Counted from the first letter of the stretch, positions 51,636 through 61,466 are shown. The stretch is DNA of 64,000 nt from Eutrophocola sp963925675 (GCA_963925675.1 CAWUSW010000005.1:49775-113774), one strand, 5' to 3'. The notes: generated by a model not told the origin, from the letters alone. Numbers and translations are program-made.

Positions 51636-53894
51636 ATGTCAGACAACATGATCACCCTGAATGAAGACGGCAATGAACAGATGGCACTGCGCCAGTTTGT
51701 TGAGCAGTCTTACCTCAATTACTCCATGTATGTCATTAATGACAGGGCGCTGCCGCATATCGGGGATGGGCTAAAACCGGTACAGCGCAGGATAGTTTAT
51801 GCGATGTCCGAGCTCGGTCTGAAGTCTACCGCCAAGTATAAAAAATCCGCACGTACCATTGGTGATGTTATAGGTAAATATCACCCTCACGGTGATTCGG
51901 CCTGTTATGAAGCCATGGTGTTGATGGCACAGCCCTTTTCCTATCGTTATCCGATTATTGATGGGCAAGGCAACTGGGGTTCTCCGGATGATCCGAAATC
52001 ATTTGCCGCCATGCGTTATACAGAATCCAAAATGCGCGCCTATGCTGATGTGTTGTTGTCAGAACTAGGGCAGGACACCGTAGACTGGAAGCTGAATTTT
52101 GACGGCGAACTGGAAGAGCCAATCATCTTGCCGGCACGTCTTCCCAATGTATTATTGAACGGCGGTAGCGGTATCGCAGTAGGTATGGCCACGGATATTC
52201 CGCCGCATAATTTAAGGGAAGTCGCGCAGGCCTGTATCCATATGCTGGACAATCCCAAGGCGACTGTTAAAGACATCTGCAAATTTATTCAGGGGCCTGA
52301 TTTTCCTACCAGTGCAGAAATTACTACGCACAAAGAAGAAATTCTGGAACTTTATGAAAGCGGACGTGGAATGATTAAAAGCCGTGCTGTTTACAGTACG
52401 GAAAATGGTGACATTGTTATTAACGCTTTGCCATATCAGGTCTCGGGTACCAAGATCCTGGAGCAAATTGCTGCGCAAATGCAAAAGAAAAAGTTGCCTA
52501 TGATTGTCGACCTCAGGGATGAATCTGACCATGAAAATCCAACGCGTATTGTGATTGTCCCACGTTCCAATCGTATTGATACAGATGCTGTAATGGCACA
52601 TCTTTTTTCTACTACAGATCTGGAAAAAAGTTATCGGGTGAATTTCAACATGATCGGTATTAATGGCCGGCCTCAGGTAAAAGGTCTTGCTGTATTACTG
52701 AAAGAGTGGCTTGAGTTCAGGACCACAACAGTAACTCGCCGTTTGCAATATCGCCTTGATAAAATCAAGGATCGTTTACATATCCTTGAAGCCTTGCTCA
52801 TCGCCTTTCTGAATATTGATGAAGTCATCGAAATAATTCGTAACGAAGACAATCCTAAGCAGGAATTAATCAAGCGCTTTAAAATAAGTGATCGCCAGGC
52901 TGAAGCCATTCTGGATTTAAGGTTACGTAACCTTGCTAAACTCGAAGAAATGAAAATCACGGGTGAGCAGAAAGAGCTTGCTGAAGAAAGAAAAACTCTG
53001 GAAGAGCTGCTAGGTTCAAAAGCACGGATGAAAACCTTAATCAAAAATGAGATCAAGGAAGATGCAGAAACCTATGGTGATGAGCGCAGGTCAGAATTGG
53101 TTGTCAGGGAAGAGGCGCAGGCGTTCAAGGAAGAGGAGCTGATTTCAACTGAGCCAGTGACGGTAATTCTGTCTGAAGGTGGCTGGATACGTGCTGCAAA
53201 AGGTCATGAAGTTGATCCGTCTACTCTCGCCTATAAATCTGGCGATAAACTTAAACTCAGTGCCCGCGGAAAAAGTAACCAGAATGCCATGTTCCTTGAT
53301 TCCACCGGGCGAGCTTATACCCTGCCGGCACATACTCTGCCTTCTGCCAGAGGAATGGGCGAGCCTTTATCTGGCAAGGTAAAACCGCCTTCAGGTGCAA
53401 GTTTTGAAGGTCTGGTCATCGGATCAGGCGAAGAGCTTTGCCTGGTTGCTTCTGACGCAGGCTATGGCTTTATTACAAAACTGGAAAACCTGGTGAGCAA
53501 AAACAAGGCAGGTAAAGTGGTGCTGTCTTTGCCTAAGGGCGCAAAAGTACTATCACCCACGCCAGTAAATGATCTGGAGAGGTGTGAGGTGGTAAGTATT
53601 ACCAATGAAGGTCGAATGCTGATGTTCAAGTTGTCGCAATTACCAGAATTGGCGAAGGGTAAAGGCAATAAGATAATCAATATTCCTTCAGCCAGAGTAG
53701 CAGAAAGACTTGAGTTTGTTGTCGCGGTTACAGTACTGAGGGAAGGTCAAATATTGACTATCCATTCAGGAAAACGATATATCAACTTGCCGATGTCAGA
53801 CCTTGAGCATTATCGCGGCGAAAGAGGTCGACGTGGTAACAAGCTGCCGCGTGGCTTCCAAAAAGTCGACAGGGTAGAAGTGCAGGAAAAATAA
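51636..53894 (+). CDS. parC: DNA topoisomerase IV subunit A
   Basis: 752 residues from ATG 51636; a TTG 12 bases upstream is also possible. The N-terminal LRQFVEQSYLNYSMYVINDR, the quinolone-region KSARTIGDVIGKYHPHGDSA and the active-site RYTESKM (catalytic Tyr) are intact. The C-terminal beta-pinwheel has GxxKxxP-like blades (about 500-750). With ParE it decatenates chromosomes. ParC rather than GyrA is supported by length and by the partner upstream. Confidence 0.96.
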   Translation: MSDNMITLNEDGNEQMALRQFVEQSYLNYSMYVINDRALPHIGDGLKPVQRRIVYAMSELGLKSTAKYKKSARTIGDVIGKYHPHGDSACYEAMVLMAQPFSYRYPIIDGQGNWGSPDDPKSFAAMRYTESKMRAYADVLLSELGQDTVDWKLNFDGELEEPIILPARLPNVLLNGGSGIAVGMATDIPPHNLREVAQACIHMLDNPKATVKDICKFIQGPDFPTSAEITTHKEEILELYESGRGMIKSRAVYSTENGDIVINALPYQVSGTKILEQIAAQMQKKKLPMIVDLRDESDHENPTRIVIVPRSNRIDTDAVMAHLFSTTDLEKSYRVNFNMIGINGRPQVKGLAVLLKEWLEFRTTTVTRRLQYRLDKIKDRLHILEALLIAFLNIDEVIEIIRNEDNPKQELIKRFKISDRQAEAILDLRLRNLAKLEEMKITGEQKELAEERKTLEELLGSKARMKTLIKNEIKEDAETYGDERRSELVVREEAQAFKEEELISTEPVTVILSEGGWIRAAKGHEVDPSTLAYKSGDKLKLSARGKSNQNAMFLDSTGRAYTLPAHTLPSARGMGEPLSGKVKPPSGASFEGLVIGSGEELCLVASDAGYGFITKLENLVSKNKAGKVVLSLPKGAKVLSPTPVNDLERCEVVSITNEGRMLMFKLSQLPELAKGKGNKIINIPSARVAERLEFVVAVTVLREGQILTIHSGKRYINLPMSDLEHYRGERGRRGNKLPRGFQKVDRVEVQEK

Positions 53895-54011
53895 GGTCGT
53901 TAAGTGCAGCGTATTTTGGCTTATTATGCCGCTTTTGAGTATCCTTGCTGCTCGATTTGAAAATACGGGCTGGCAAGTAATGCTTATGCTTGCCTCTAGG
54001 ACCGGTTCTTG

Positions 54012-55619
54012 ATGGCTGATGCTGAAGAGAAAGTAAAGAAAATTCAACTTGAGTCTGAAAAACCCCTGCAGAAAAATAATGAGGGGGAAAACGACTCCGC
54101 ATCTGCACAAAACAATTTACCTCCTTCCCAAGCTGCTCTGGATCTGTCCAGACTTAATAAACTATTGTCTCGTTTGGCAGGCAGCGAATTTCGTATTGCT
54201 CTGCATGTCGGTGAAGAAGTCAGCCAGCTTGATGATGCTACATTGACGGCTATAGCTGAATGTTATGCAAGGCTTGCGCGGGAGAAGTGGTATGAAAACT
54301 GGACGATAGAATCAGCCCGAGATGAGCTGGTAAAAAATTTAAAAGAAGATGAAGATAAGATAAATCTGATAAGTCTGGTTTATAGAGGAGATGCCGTTAT
54401 TGGATTTTGCTGGGCATTTATTATATCGGCGAACAATCCTGGCAATCTTGCCACTCATTTTTCTTCATCAAAACTGAATAATAAAGATAACCTTGATGCC
54501 ACCCGCAATTGGCTCGCGCAAGCAGGCAATAAAGAGAAACTGCTTTCTATCAGAGAGCTGGGTATTCTTAAGCAATATACAAAAATTCGCTCCCCTCTGT
54601 TATGTGCTCCGGTTTTTTCCAAGGCATTATCGTTTAAGTGCAGATACATTTTTCTGCGTACACCTGCAAACAGTGAAGCATTAAAATTGAGTCTTGGAAT
54701 AGGCTTTATCCCTGAGCACTATTTTGTTGTTAACCAGATGCTGTTGATGCTCGGAAATCTGGAGCATACCGTCAAAGATTATGAATTCAGAATCCTTGAT
54801 TATTTTGCCGGACAACTCACTGCAATACTTGATCAGGACAAGGTATTTGAAGAAATCATGCATCAGAAAGAATTGGGTTATGCAGAAAAACTGCATGTGA
54901 TGCAGGATTTAAGTGCGAATATCGCCCACGAAATGCGTACGCCTTTATCCGGTGTCAGGGCAAGTATGGATGGAATACAAAGATACTTACCAGTCTTGCT
55001 TGAGGTTTATAGAAAAAGTATTGATGCGAATTCCGGGAGTGTTCCGGGCATACGTGCAGATCACCTTGGAGCTCTGGAAAGGACGCCGGAAAGAATCGCT
55101 CTTATGATTGATCAGGCTAATTCTGTAATCGATATGTTGTTGATGAATCTGCGTGATAATACGGTAGATAAGGGGCAGTTTGGAATCTACTCAGCGAAAG
55201 ATTGTATTGAGCAGGCATTGGATCGTTACCCCTTTAAAAGAGGGGAAAGAGAAAAAATAATATTGGATATGGATAATGATTTCTATTTCCTGGGTCTGGA
55301 TAATCTGTTTATTTACGTTATGTTTAATCTGATAAAAAATGCTCTTTTTTCGATCAACTCTGCCTTGAAAGGGGGAATCAGTATTCAACTTAAACAAGGT
55401 AAAGGCGCTAACGAGATATTTTTCAGAGATGGCGGAGAAGGAATAGATAAGGACAATATAAGTCATATATTTGATGGGTTTTTTTCAACCCGGGAGGAGG
55501 GTGCCGGTGTAGGACTGGCCTTTTGCAGACGTACCATCAAAAGTTTTGGTGGAGATATTTGTTGTGATTCTGAGTATGGCGAGTTTGCAGAATTCACTAT
55601 TACCTTGCCAGCTACCTGA
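54012..55619 (+). CDS. histidine kinase with N-terminal GNAT-like domain
   Basis: 535 residues from ATG 54012. After a polar leader (1-50) comes a GNAT-like region (about 60-240): LAREKWYENWTIESARDEL, VIGFCWAFI, IRELGILKQYTKIRSPLL, YIFLRTPANSEALKLSLGIGF. The acetyl-CoA pyrophosphate loop Q-x-x-G-x-G/A is not kept. The HisKA box is SANIAHEMRTPLSGV (His306), and HATPase has NLIKNALFSIN, RDGGEGID and GAGVGLAFC, all intact. No membrane helices are visible, so it should be a soluble kinase sensing something through the acyltransferase-like fold. Its convergent neighbour is a response regulator, the likely phosphate acceptor. Confidence 0.88.
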   Translation: MADAEEKVKKIQLESEKPLQKNNEGENDSASAQNNLPPSQAALDLSRLNKLLSRLAGSEFRIALHVGEEVSQLDDATLTAIAECYARLAREKWYENWTIESARDELVKNLKEDEDKINLISLVYRGDAVIGFCWAFIISANNPGNLATHFSSSKLNNKDNLDATRNWLAQAGNKEKLLSIRELGILKQYTKIRSPLLCAPVFSKALSFKCRYIFLRTPANSEALKLSLGIGFIPEHYFVVNQMLLMLGNLEHTVKDYEFRILDYFAGQLTAILDQDKVFEEIMHQKELGYAEKLHVMQDLSANIAHEMRTPLSGVRASMDGIQRYLPVLLEVYRKSIDANSGSVPGIRADHLGALERTPERIALMIDQANSVIDMLLMNLRDNTVDKGQFGIYSAKDCIEQALDRYPFKRGEREKIILDMDNDFYFLGLDNLFIYVMFNLIKNALFSINSALKGGISIQLKQGKGANEIFFRDGGEGIDKDNISHIFDGFFSTREEGAGVGLAFCRRTIKSFGGDICCDSEYGEFAEFTITLPAT

Positions 55620-55683
55620 AAACTCATTTGCCAGCAGCAATAGCTATATCACTCTAATTATTCCTGGCTATTCTTTACGCTTT

Positions 55684-56724
55684 CTAGTGCAGAATTTGCC
55701 GGTTCAGTGAGTTGTTTTCAATAAAATCTGAATATGGAATGATATTTCCTTTATAGATGTCAGGCAGATTTTCGTCGCTTAAAAAGGTGACAAAATAATT
55801 TTTAACCGAGTTAATTTTTATAGCAGGATGATAATTGTGTTCCCAGTTTTTGATGAAGGAGTGATCGCCATTTAGGCTCTCATCCGTTTCATCAAAGCCT
55901 GGTATGCTCTCTCCTCGGCTGACTTCCCAAATTAATTCTTCTGAAGCATTCATTTCCTTTAGATGCTGGGCATGATTGCTAAGGGCTTCCTCACTATAAA
56001 CAAGCATTGCTCGGCGTTTCCCATGTGCATCCAGCATCAGGTAGCCAGGCTGGGGGTGGTCAATCATATAATATTCTACACAGTCAGTTTTTAAGCGGAT
56101 AGCACTGAAATATTTCTGAAATCTCGCGTCAGCAAGAAATGCATCATGATTGTTGGCAATTATTGGATCGGTTATCAGTTTAAAACTGCTGCGAAAATAC
56201 TGATCAGAAAAAACAGAGATAGTGGAATTCAGAATTTGCTTGAGGCGCGGATCATGCTTATCAATATACTGATCAATGAGCTGTTTATTAAATGCTTTTA
56301 TCGCCAACTCGGTATCTGCTTGCCCGGCAAGTAGAATTTTTTTGATAAATGGATTTTTCAGCTCCATTAAAAACTCCAGGCCATTCATTTCTGGCATCGA
56401 ATAGTCAACGACAACAGTGGCACTTGTCTGGAAACGAGCACTGTTGAATATTTCTATATGTAGCTTGCCGATATCGACATGCGAAAGGGAATCTGACTCC
56501 TGAGGTCCGGTTTTATAATTGCTGTAACATCGTTCCAGAAGGCTTACTTGCTGGTGAGATTTGTTCACATAGTCCAGTGCTTCAGAAGCAGAGTGAAAAA
56601 GACGGTAACTCAGGTTTTTATCAAACATCAGACTGATCCCGTCAAGAAAATCGGGGTCATCATCAACCATCACTACCTGGGTAGGAAAATAAAAGGGGTG
56701 CCCTACATTTATATGATCGTCCAT
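55684..56724 (-). CDS. LqsR-like response regulator with late phosphoacceptor Asp
   Basis: 346 residues with AGGATAAAATT before the ATG. The receiver domain starts at VVMVDDDPDFLDGI, and an insert of about 45 residues precedes the phosphoacceptor strand VVVDYSMPEMNGLEF (Asp107). The Lys region follows at IKKILLAGQAD. The output part (about 150-346) has no recognised DNA-binding motif. The late Asp recalls LqsR of Legionella, whose acceptor I remember as Asp108. The gene is convergent with the GNAT-like kinase, 64 bases apart at the 3' ends. Confidence 0.8.
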   Translation of the reverse strand: MDDHINVGHPFYFPTQVVMVDDDPDFLDGISLMFDKNLSYRLFHSASEALDYVNKSHQQVSLLERCYSNYKTGPQESDSLSHVDIGKLHIEIFNSARFQTSATVVVDYSMPEMNGLEFLMELKNPFIKKILLAGQADTELAIKAFNKQLIDQYIDKHDPRLKQILNSTISVFSDQYFRSSFKLITDPIIANNHDAFLADARFQKYFSAIRLKTDCVEYYMIDHPQPGYLMLDAHGKRRAMLVYSEEALSNHAQHLKEMNASEELIWEVSRGESIPGFDETDESLNGDHSFIKNWEHNYHPAIKINSVKNYFVTFLSDENLPDIYKGNIIPYSDFIENNSLNRQILH

Positions 56725-56815
56725 AATTTTATCCTGAATTGCGCATGCAGCATGCTCTTGCTGACAACAGATATAATCCTTTATACATTACGCTAACCAA
56801 TCACAGAGAATTCTT

Positions 56816-58246
56816 CTATTGCTCTGAATGAGTCCCTGCGCGAAGTATGTGTTCGCACTGTTTGCTGATCAACTTTATGTCCCCGGCAAAATTGTCTGAC
56901 AGAATATAAGCCATAAAAGACACATTGTCAGCGGGCATGCTAACTTCATGCTGCCCTGCTGTTGTAAATTCCTCGAAGGTTCTTGCCTGTGACCAGGCTG
57001 AATCACTAATTAACACTTCGTTTGGCTTACTTTGTTGGCAAAGGAAAAAGGCGATATCAACCGTTTTTCCCAGCACTCTGTCTGTATTGTGTTCGGCATT
57101 TAGCAGCCTGGGAGCATAAAAAACATCACCGCTGTGAATCGCCATTCTAAATTCCAGGACCTGTTCGCCGTTTTTCCTGTGCCTGTTATTAATTGTGTTC
57201 ATAATTGATTGAAACAATCCTGCACAATGAAGCGCATTAATGCTGTGCTTGTCATCACATCTTAGACTATCAAAGCATAACAGCACCGAATCCCCGCCAA
57301 GGCGTTGAAGTTTTCCACCATATAAGTGCGCTGCCTGGTTAAGATAAAAAATGTATTCTCGTAACAAATTGCCCAGAGTTGGAGGATGTAGCATTTCAAT
57401 TGCGGTGTTGATATTCACAACCTTGATGATGAGGATGCTGGCGGCAAGTCGGTTCGGCTCGCTGTTGTCTTCCTGCTCGGAATTTTGCCAAACACCGGTT
57501 TCCAGCAACTGTTCTTCCATTTCCTCAAAGCGTGCAAGCAGGCTGTCTACTGCAATTTGTAGTTGAGCGGTTTCGTTGTTGTGGTCAGCGCTTTCCGGCT
57601 GATCAGGAAATCCTGTTTTATCAGTTATTGATTCTAGCAATGCTTTCAAGGGGTAAGTGATGCTGCCCGAGAGGGCAAATGCCGTGGTGACGACAAGAAT
57701 CAGCGATATCACCAGAACCAGCAGGAAAAGATTGCGCATTCTTGACTGAAATGACGAAATTGCACTGGAGTCTAATTCCAGCTGTATAGACCCGGCGATA
57801 GCATCCTGAACAATAATGTCTGCAGCATAGAGACCTGGTTGCAGCGCTGCAGATAGATTGGCATTGCTTGTACTGCTTACACCGAAAGAAGCTTGTCCGG
57901 CACTTGCTAGTTGTTTGCCATCGACATCAAAGACGGTGGCATAGACAATATTGTTATCTCTGATCAGTTGCGAGAGCGCAACATTTAAACCAAGAGGGTC
58001 ATTAACTAACACCAGTTCCATGACGGAGGCGGCAGTTTGTTGAGCAAGTGAAGCGCCAAGTAAATCACTGTGCTCACTGAGTGAACGATTAAGCTCGTTT
58101 TGAAACAATAGCCAGAATGCCGAACTGACAACCACTAACAGAATGGAAAAGCTGAGGGCTAACTTATGTCGAGTTTGCAAAGTTTTACTTATCTGTAAAT
58201 GCTGACTGACAGGCTTGCTTTGATTTTGATTTATTTCTTTAGGCAA
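56816..58246 (-). CDS. membrane protein with AhpA/SMP_2-like sensor and degenerate class III cyclase domain
   Basis: 476 residues, TTG start. A first helix (about 28-48), a periplasmic sensor resembling AhpA/YtjB (SLAQQTAASVMELVLVNDPLGLNV), and a second helix (about 170-192) are followed by a cyclase-like domain (about 265-455). The metal Asp of the first strand is Lys (LIIKVVNI), and the transition-state Asn-Arg helix reads VDIAFFLCQQ. Only GDSVLLCF keeps its Asp. It is unlikely to make cAMP or cGMP and is better viewed as a nucleotide-binding or scaffold protein. It is followed on the same strand by the LqsR-like gene, about 92 bases away. Confidence 0.82.
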   Translation of the reverse strand: MPKEINQNQSKPVSQHLQISKTLQTRHKLALSFSILLVVVSSAFWLLFQNELNRSLSEHSDLLGASLAQQTAASVMELVLVNDPLGLNVALSQLIRDNNIVYATVFDVDGKQLASAGQASFGVSSTSNANLSAALQPGLYAADIIVQDAIAGSIQLELDSSAISSFQSRMRNLFLLVLVISLILVVTTAFALSGSITYPLKALLESITDKTGFPDQPESADHNNETAQLQIAVDSLLARFEEMEEQLLETGVWQNSEQEDNSEPNRLAASILIIKVVNINTAIEMLHPPTLGNLLREYIFYLNQAAHLYGGKLQRLGGDSVLLCFDSLRCDDKHSINALHCAGLFQSIMNTINNRHRKNGEQVLEFRMAIHSGDVFYAPRLLNAEHNTDRVLGKTVDIAFFLCQQSKPNEVLISDSAWSQARTFEEFTTAGQHEVSMPADNVSFMAYILSDNFAGDIKLISKQCEHILRAGTHSEQ

Positions 58247-58346
58247 GGCTCAAACCCGATCTATAAAACATTGATGCATAGTCTATCTCTTCAGGAAGAA
58301 AAAAGCCCTAGGCTATCCATCAACTTCATACTTTTTATCAAGCACC

Positions 58347-60440
58347 TTAGATAATTTGCTCCTTGGGAAAATCGTAGATCAGTTCTTTTGTCGGAACCTG
58401 GATACTGTATCCCTGAAATAAATCCACTCCCAGATCCCAGAGTAGAGGAAGCAAGCTTATATCTTCTATCCCGGAGACGCATACTTTGGCTTTTTTGTGA
58501 TGAATTGCCCGAACCAGTTTGCTTATTTTGCGCTGTTGACGATTGTAAAGAAGATCCCTGGTCAATATGGCATCCAGCCTGATGGAGTCGGGCTTAATTG
58601 CTGTCAGCACAGACAGGGGTTCCATGGCACTACCAAAGCGTGTGATAGATTTTCGAACCCCAAGCTCATCCAGACTCTGGCAAAATGAAAGAGCCTGCTG
58701 CCAGTTACTGTGAAGATCTATTTCACTGATTTGAAACACCAGCTGCTGTGCAGGAATTCTATAGTCTTGTAATGCTTTGCTTAGCCACGAAAGCAATCTG
58801 CTGCTGACCAGAGTATTGCTGCTAATGTGAATATACAGCTGTAAATTGTTATGTTGTTCCAAATTAAGCTTTTGAAAAAGCCGGGTTATGACTTGCTGAT
58901 CGAGTTCTTCTGCGAGGTTATGGATGTTGGCCTGACTGAGGAATTCTGCCGGCATTAGTTCCTTGTTATGTTCACCACAAAGTCGTGTCAATACTTCATA
59001 TCGCTCAAGAGTATCTGTCTGAAAAGGAACAAGCGGCTGAAACAACAGAGTCGGAGGATTGTTTTTGAGTGCATAGCGAATCTGTTCAGGCGTTTGCTGA
59101 TTGGTTTTGTTGCGGTCACTTGCGGGAGAGAAGGCCCTGCGGCCTTGAGCGCAGGGCACATCGATAATTCTGTTTAACCTGGCACGATTGATCATGTCTT
59201 CAGCATCCAGAGCCAGATCATTAATTACTACCATGCCAAGTGAAGCGCAAAGATGAATGGCCTCCTTTGCCTTACCGGAGTGCGCACTATTTAGTCTTTC
59301 GTGCAGAAACTCCGCCAACTTGGTGGCCTGGTCGGGATCACTATCATAGAGCAGGAGACCAAATTCATTTTCAGCCAGGCGTGATGCTGTGAAGGGTGTG
59401 TTGATTGCGCTTTTCAGAAACTCGCTGATCTCATACAACAACTGGTTTGTCCCGGATTTACCTATTTTTTCCTGAACCTGACTGAATTGTTCTATATGGA
59501 CTATTAACAGCGCACTGAATATTTGCCTGCTTATTGCCTGGGCAATGGCTGATTCGATTCGGGTAGTGAAATGCTCAATATTTTCCAGCCGGGTAAGCAG
59601 GTCCTGATTGGCAAGAGAATGTTTTTCATTGGAATAATGGTCATTCCCTTTTGCCAGCTTCACTGTTACCTGAAGGCACGATTCCCTCTTATAAAAACCA
59701 CTGCTAAAAGACAGGCTTAGCATTTCCTGTGCTGTTTTTGTTTTGATGAGAATCGGCGCTGCTGAGTCAGCGCCATTTGAAAGAAATTTTTCCAGCCTGT
59801 TTTTGCTTTGCGTTTCCAGCAGATCAAAAAGGGAAGTATTTAATAAGTGTTTTTTATCCTGGCAGGAAAATATCCTTGCATATCTGTTGTTGCAGTACAG
59901 GTGCAGGCCTTGTTTAAGCATGGCGATACCGTTCAGATTGTTATCGAGTAAGACCTGCTGTTGCTTTTCCAGGGTAAAAATCTGTGTTGCCAGTTTGCGA
60001 TTGCGCATGACTTCTCGGTAAAAAGTTGCCTGTTGTTTTATTGAGCGTACGAGTCGGGGAGTGTCCTGTAATGGCAAAACATCACGGATATTTTCGTGAT
60101 AGTTGGCGTGCTTGCCTGGCATCGCACAATTTTCACAGGCAAGCAGTAAAGGAGTTTTTGCCTTGGCAGAGGCGTAAGTGATTAAACACTGCTCTACATC
60201 CCGGGCTGTACTTTGTATCAGCAAAAGTAGATGGGGCTGCTCAAGTTTTAGTTGGCGGGCAAATTCTGCCGGTTTGTTCAGGCTGGTGGCACTAACCCTA
60301 AGAGCATCTTGTCGAAGAGCGCTGATTAGCGGGTTCGCCAGCCCATGATCTGAGGCAATGATGAGTATGCGAAGGGATTCTTTAGCGTTCAATTCAGGCT
60401 TTCCTTTTCCTGTTTTTGAAATACTACTTTTAAATGACAA
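58347..60440 (-). CDS. fimX: FimX-like protein with REC-like, PAS, degenerate GGDEF and EAL domains
   Basis: 697 residues, TTG start. An N-terminal receiver-like fold (about 22-140), a PAS-like segment (about 155-260) and a GGDEF domain with AENEF instead of GGDEF are followed by an EAL domain with EVL. In that EAL domain the double Asp of LDDFG is TRFG and the NLS segment is HISSN, so both catalytic sites are lost. FimX of Pseudomonas binds c-di-GMP through such a domain and controls type IV pili at the cell pole. A similar receptor role is likely. It lies upstream of the pseudo-cyclase gene on the same strand. Confidence 0.85.
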   Translation of the reverse strand: MSFKSSISKTGKGKPELNAKESLRILIIASDHGLANPLISALRQDALRVSATSLNKPAEFARQLKLEQPHLLLLIQSTARDVEQCLITYASAKAKTPLLLACENCAMPGKHANYHENIRDVLPLQDTPRLVRSIKQQATFYREVMRNRKLATQIFTLEKQQQVLLDNNLNGIAMLKQGLHLYCNNRYARIFSCQDKKHLLNTSLFDLLETQSKNRLEKFLSNGADSAAPILIKTKTAQEMLSLSFSSGFYKRESCLQVTVKLAKGNDHYSNEKHSLANQDLLTRLENIEHFTTRIESAIAQAISRQIFSALLIVHIEQFSQVQEKIGKSGTNQLLYEISEFLKSAINTPFTASRLAENEFGLLLYDSDPDQATKLAEFLHERLNSAHSGKAKEAIHLCASLGMVVINDLALDAEDMINRARLNRIIDVPCAQGRRAFSPASDRNKTNQQTPEQIRYALKNNPPTLLFQPLVPFQTDTLERYEVLTRLCGEHNKELMPAEFLSQANIHNLAEELDQQVITRLFQKLNLEQHNNLQLYIHISSNTLVSSRLLSWLSKALQDYRIPAQQLVFQISEIDLHSNWQQALSFCQSLDELGVRKSITRFGSAMEPLSVLTAIKPDSIRLDAILTRDLLYNRQQRKISKLVRAIHHKKAKVCVSGIEDISLLPLLWDLGVDLFQGYSIQVPTKELIYDFPKEQII

Positions 60441-60464
60441 CTGTGCAGTTAAGGCTGTCGGTAA

Positions 60465-61466
60465 CTAGGCAATAGGTGTTTTTGAGCTTGCGCCGGGGTT
60501 TTCCCTGACCAGTTTCGGTACCAGATACCCTGAAAGGCATTGCTGTAAGGCTGCAATCAGCGCCTTACCTTTTTCCTCGCTCACATCAAAATGGGCAGCA
60601 CCACTCACTCTGTCCAATAAATGCAGATAGTAAGGCAGGATGCCTGCCTGGAATAATCTCTCGCTCAAAGCCTTGAGCGCTTCGCAGGAATCATTGACCC
60701 CTTTTAACAGAACACTCTGATTAAGCAGCACTACTCCAGCTTTGCGCAAACTTTCGCAGGCCCGATCAACCTCCTGATCAAACTCCTGAGCATGATTGCT
60801 GTGTAATACCAGAATAGTCTGAAATCTGGGATTTGCCAGTAACTGGCACAGTGCACTGGTGATACGTTGAGGAATCATAATGGGCAGGCGAGTGTGGATT
60901 CTTATACGACGGATATGCGGTATTTTCGCCAGTTCTTCCAAAAACCAGTTCAGATACTTGTCAGGCAGGCTAAGTGGATCGCCACCACTAAAAATCACCT
61001 CGCTGATACTTTCATCTTCTGCCAGATAGGCCAGACTTTCCTGCCACAATTGCTTGCCTGGGAGGTTTTCCTGGTACGGAAAATGGCGTCTGAAACAATA
61101 TCGGCAATGGATTGCACAACTGGAGGTGACCAGAAGCAGAGCCCGGCCTTCATATTTGTGCAGAATCCCTGGTTTTGGATTGGCAGCACCTTCTTGCAAG
61201 GGATCTTCAGTATAGCCGGGGTGTTCAAGGCCTTCCGCATGGGCGGGAAATATCTGCAATAACAGCGGATCAAAGGGATTGCCTTTTTCAATGCGGCCGA
61301 GATAGGGAGTAGGGACACGTAAAGGAAATTGTTGGAGTATGGGGTGCCCTTCGGGCAGGCAGGCCAGATCAAGATCAAGCAGGCGGCAGAGTTCGGCGGT
61401 ATCGGTGATAGTACTGGCCAAAACTTCCTGCCAGCTTGCTTGTTGCTGTAATGCAAGGTGTGACAA
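60465..61466 (-). CDS. epmB: EF-P (R)-beta-lysylation lysine 2,3-aminomutase
   Basis: 333 residues, TTG start. The radical-SAM cluster motif is CAIHCRYCFRR near residue 111 with FSGGDPLSL following. The PLP Lys and the C-terminal VPKLVRENPGA complete the pattern. EpmB turns alpha-lysine into beta-lysine, which EpmA attaches to EF-P. It is divergent from efp and epmA, so the whole pathway is together. The FimX-like gene lies 24 bases downstream on the same strand. Confidence 0.95.
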   Translation of the reverse strand: MSHLALQQQASWQEVLASTITDTAELCRLLDLDLACLPEGHPILQQFPLRVPTPYLGRIEKGNPFDPLLLQIFPAHAEGLEHPGYTEDPLQEGAANPKPGILHKYEGRALLLVTSSCAIHCRYCFRRHFPYQENLPGKQLWQESLAYLAEDESISEVIFSGGDPLSLPDKYLNWFLEELAKIPHIRRIRIHTRLPIMIPQRITSALCQLLANPRFQTILVLHSNHAQEFDQEVDRACESLRKAGVVLLNQSVLLKGVNDSCEALKALSERLFQAGILPYYLHLLDRVSGAAHFDVSEEKGKALIAALQQCLSGYLVPKLVRENPGASSKTPIA

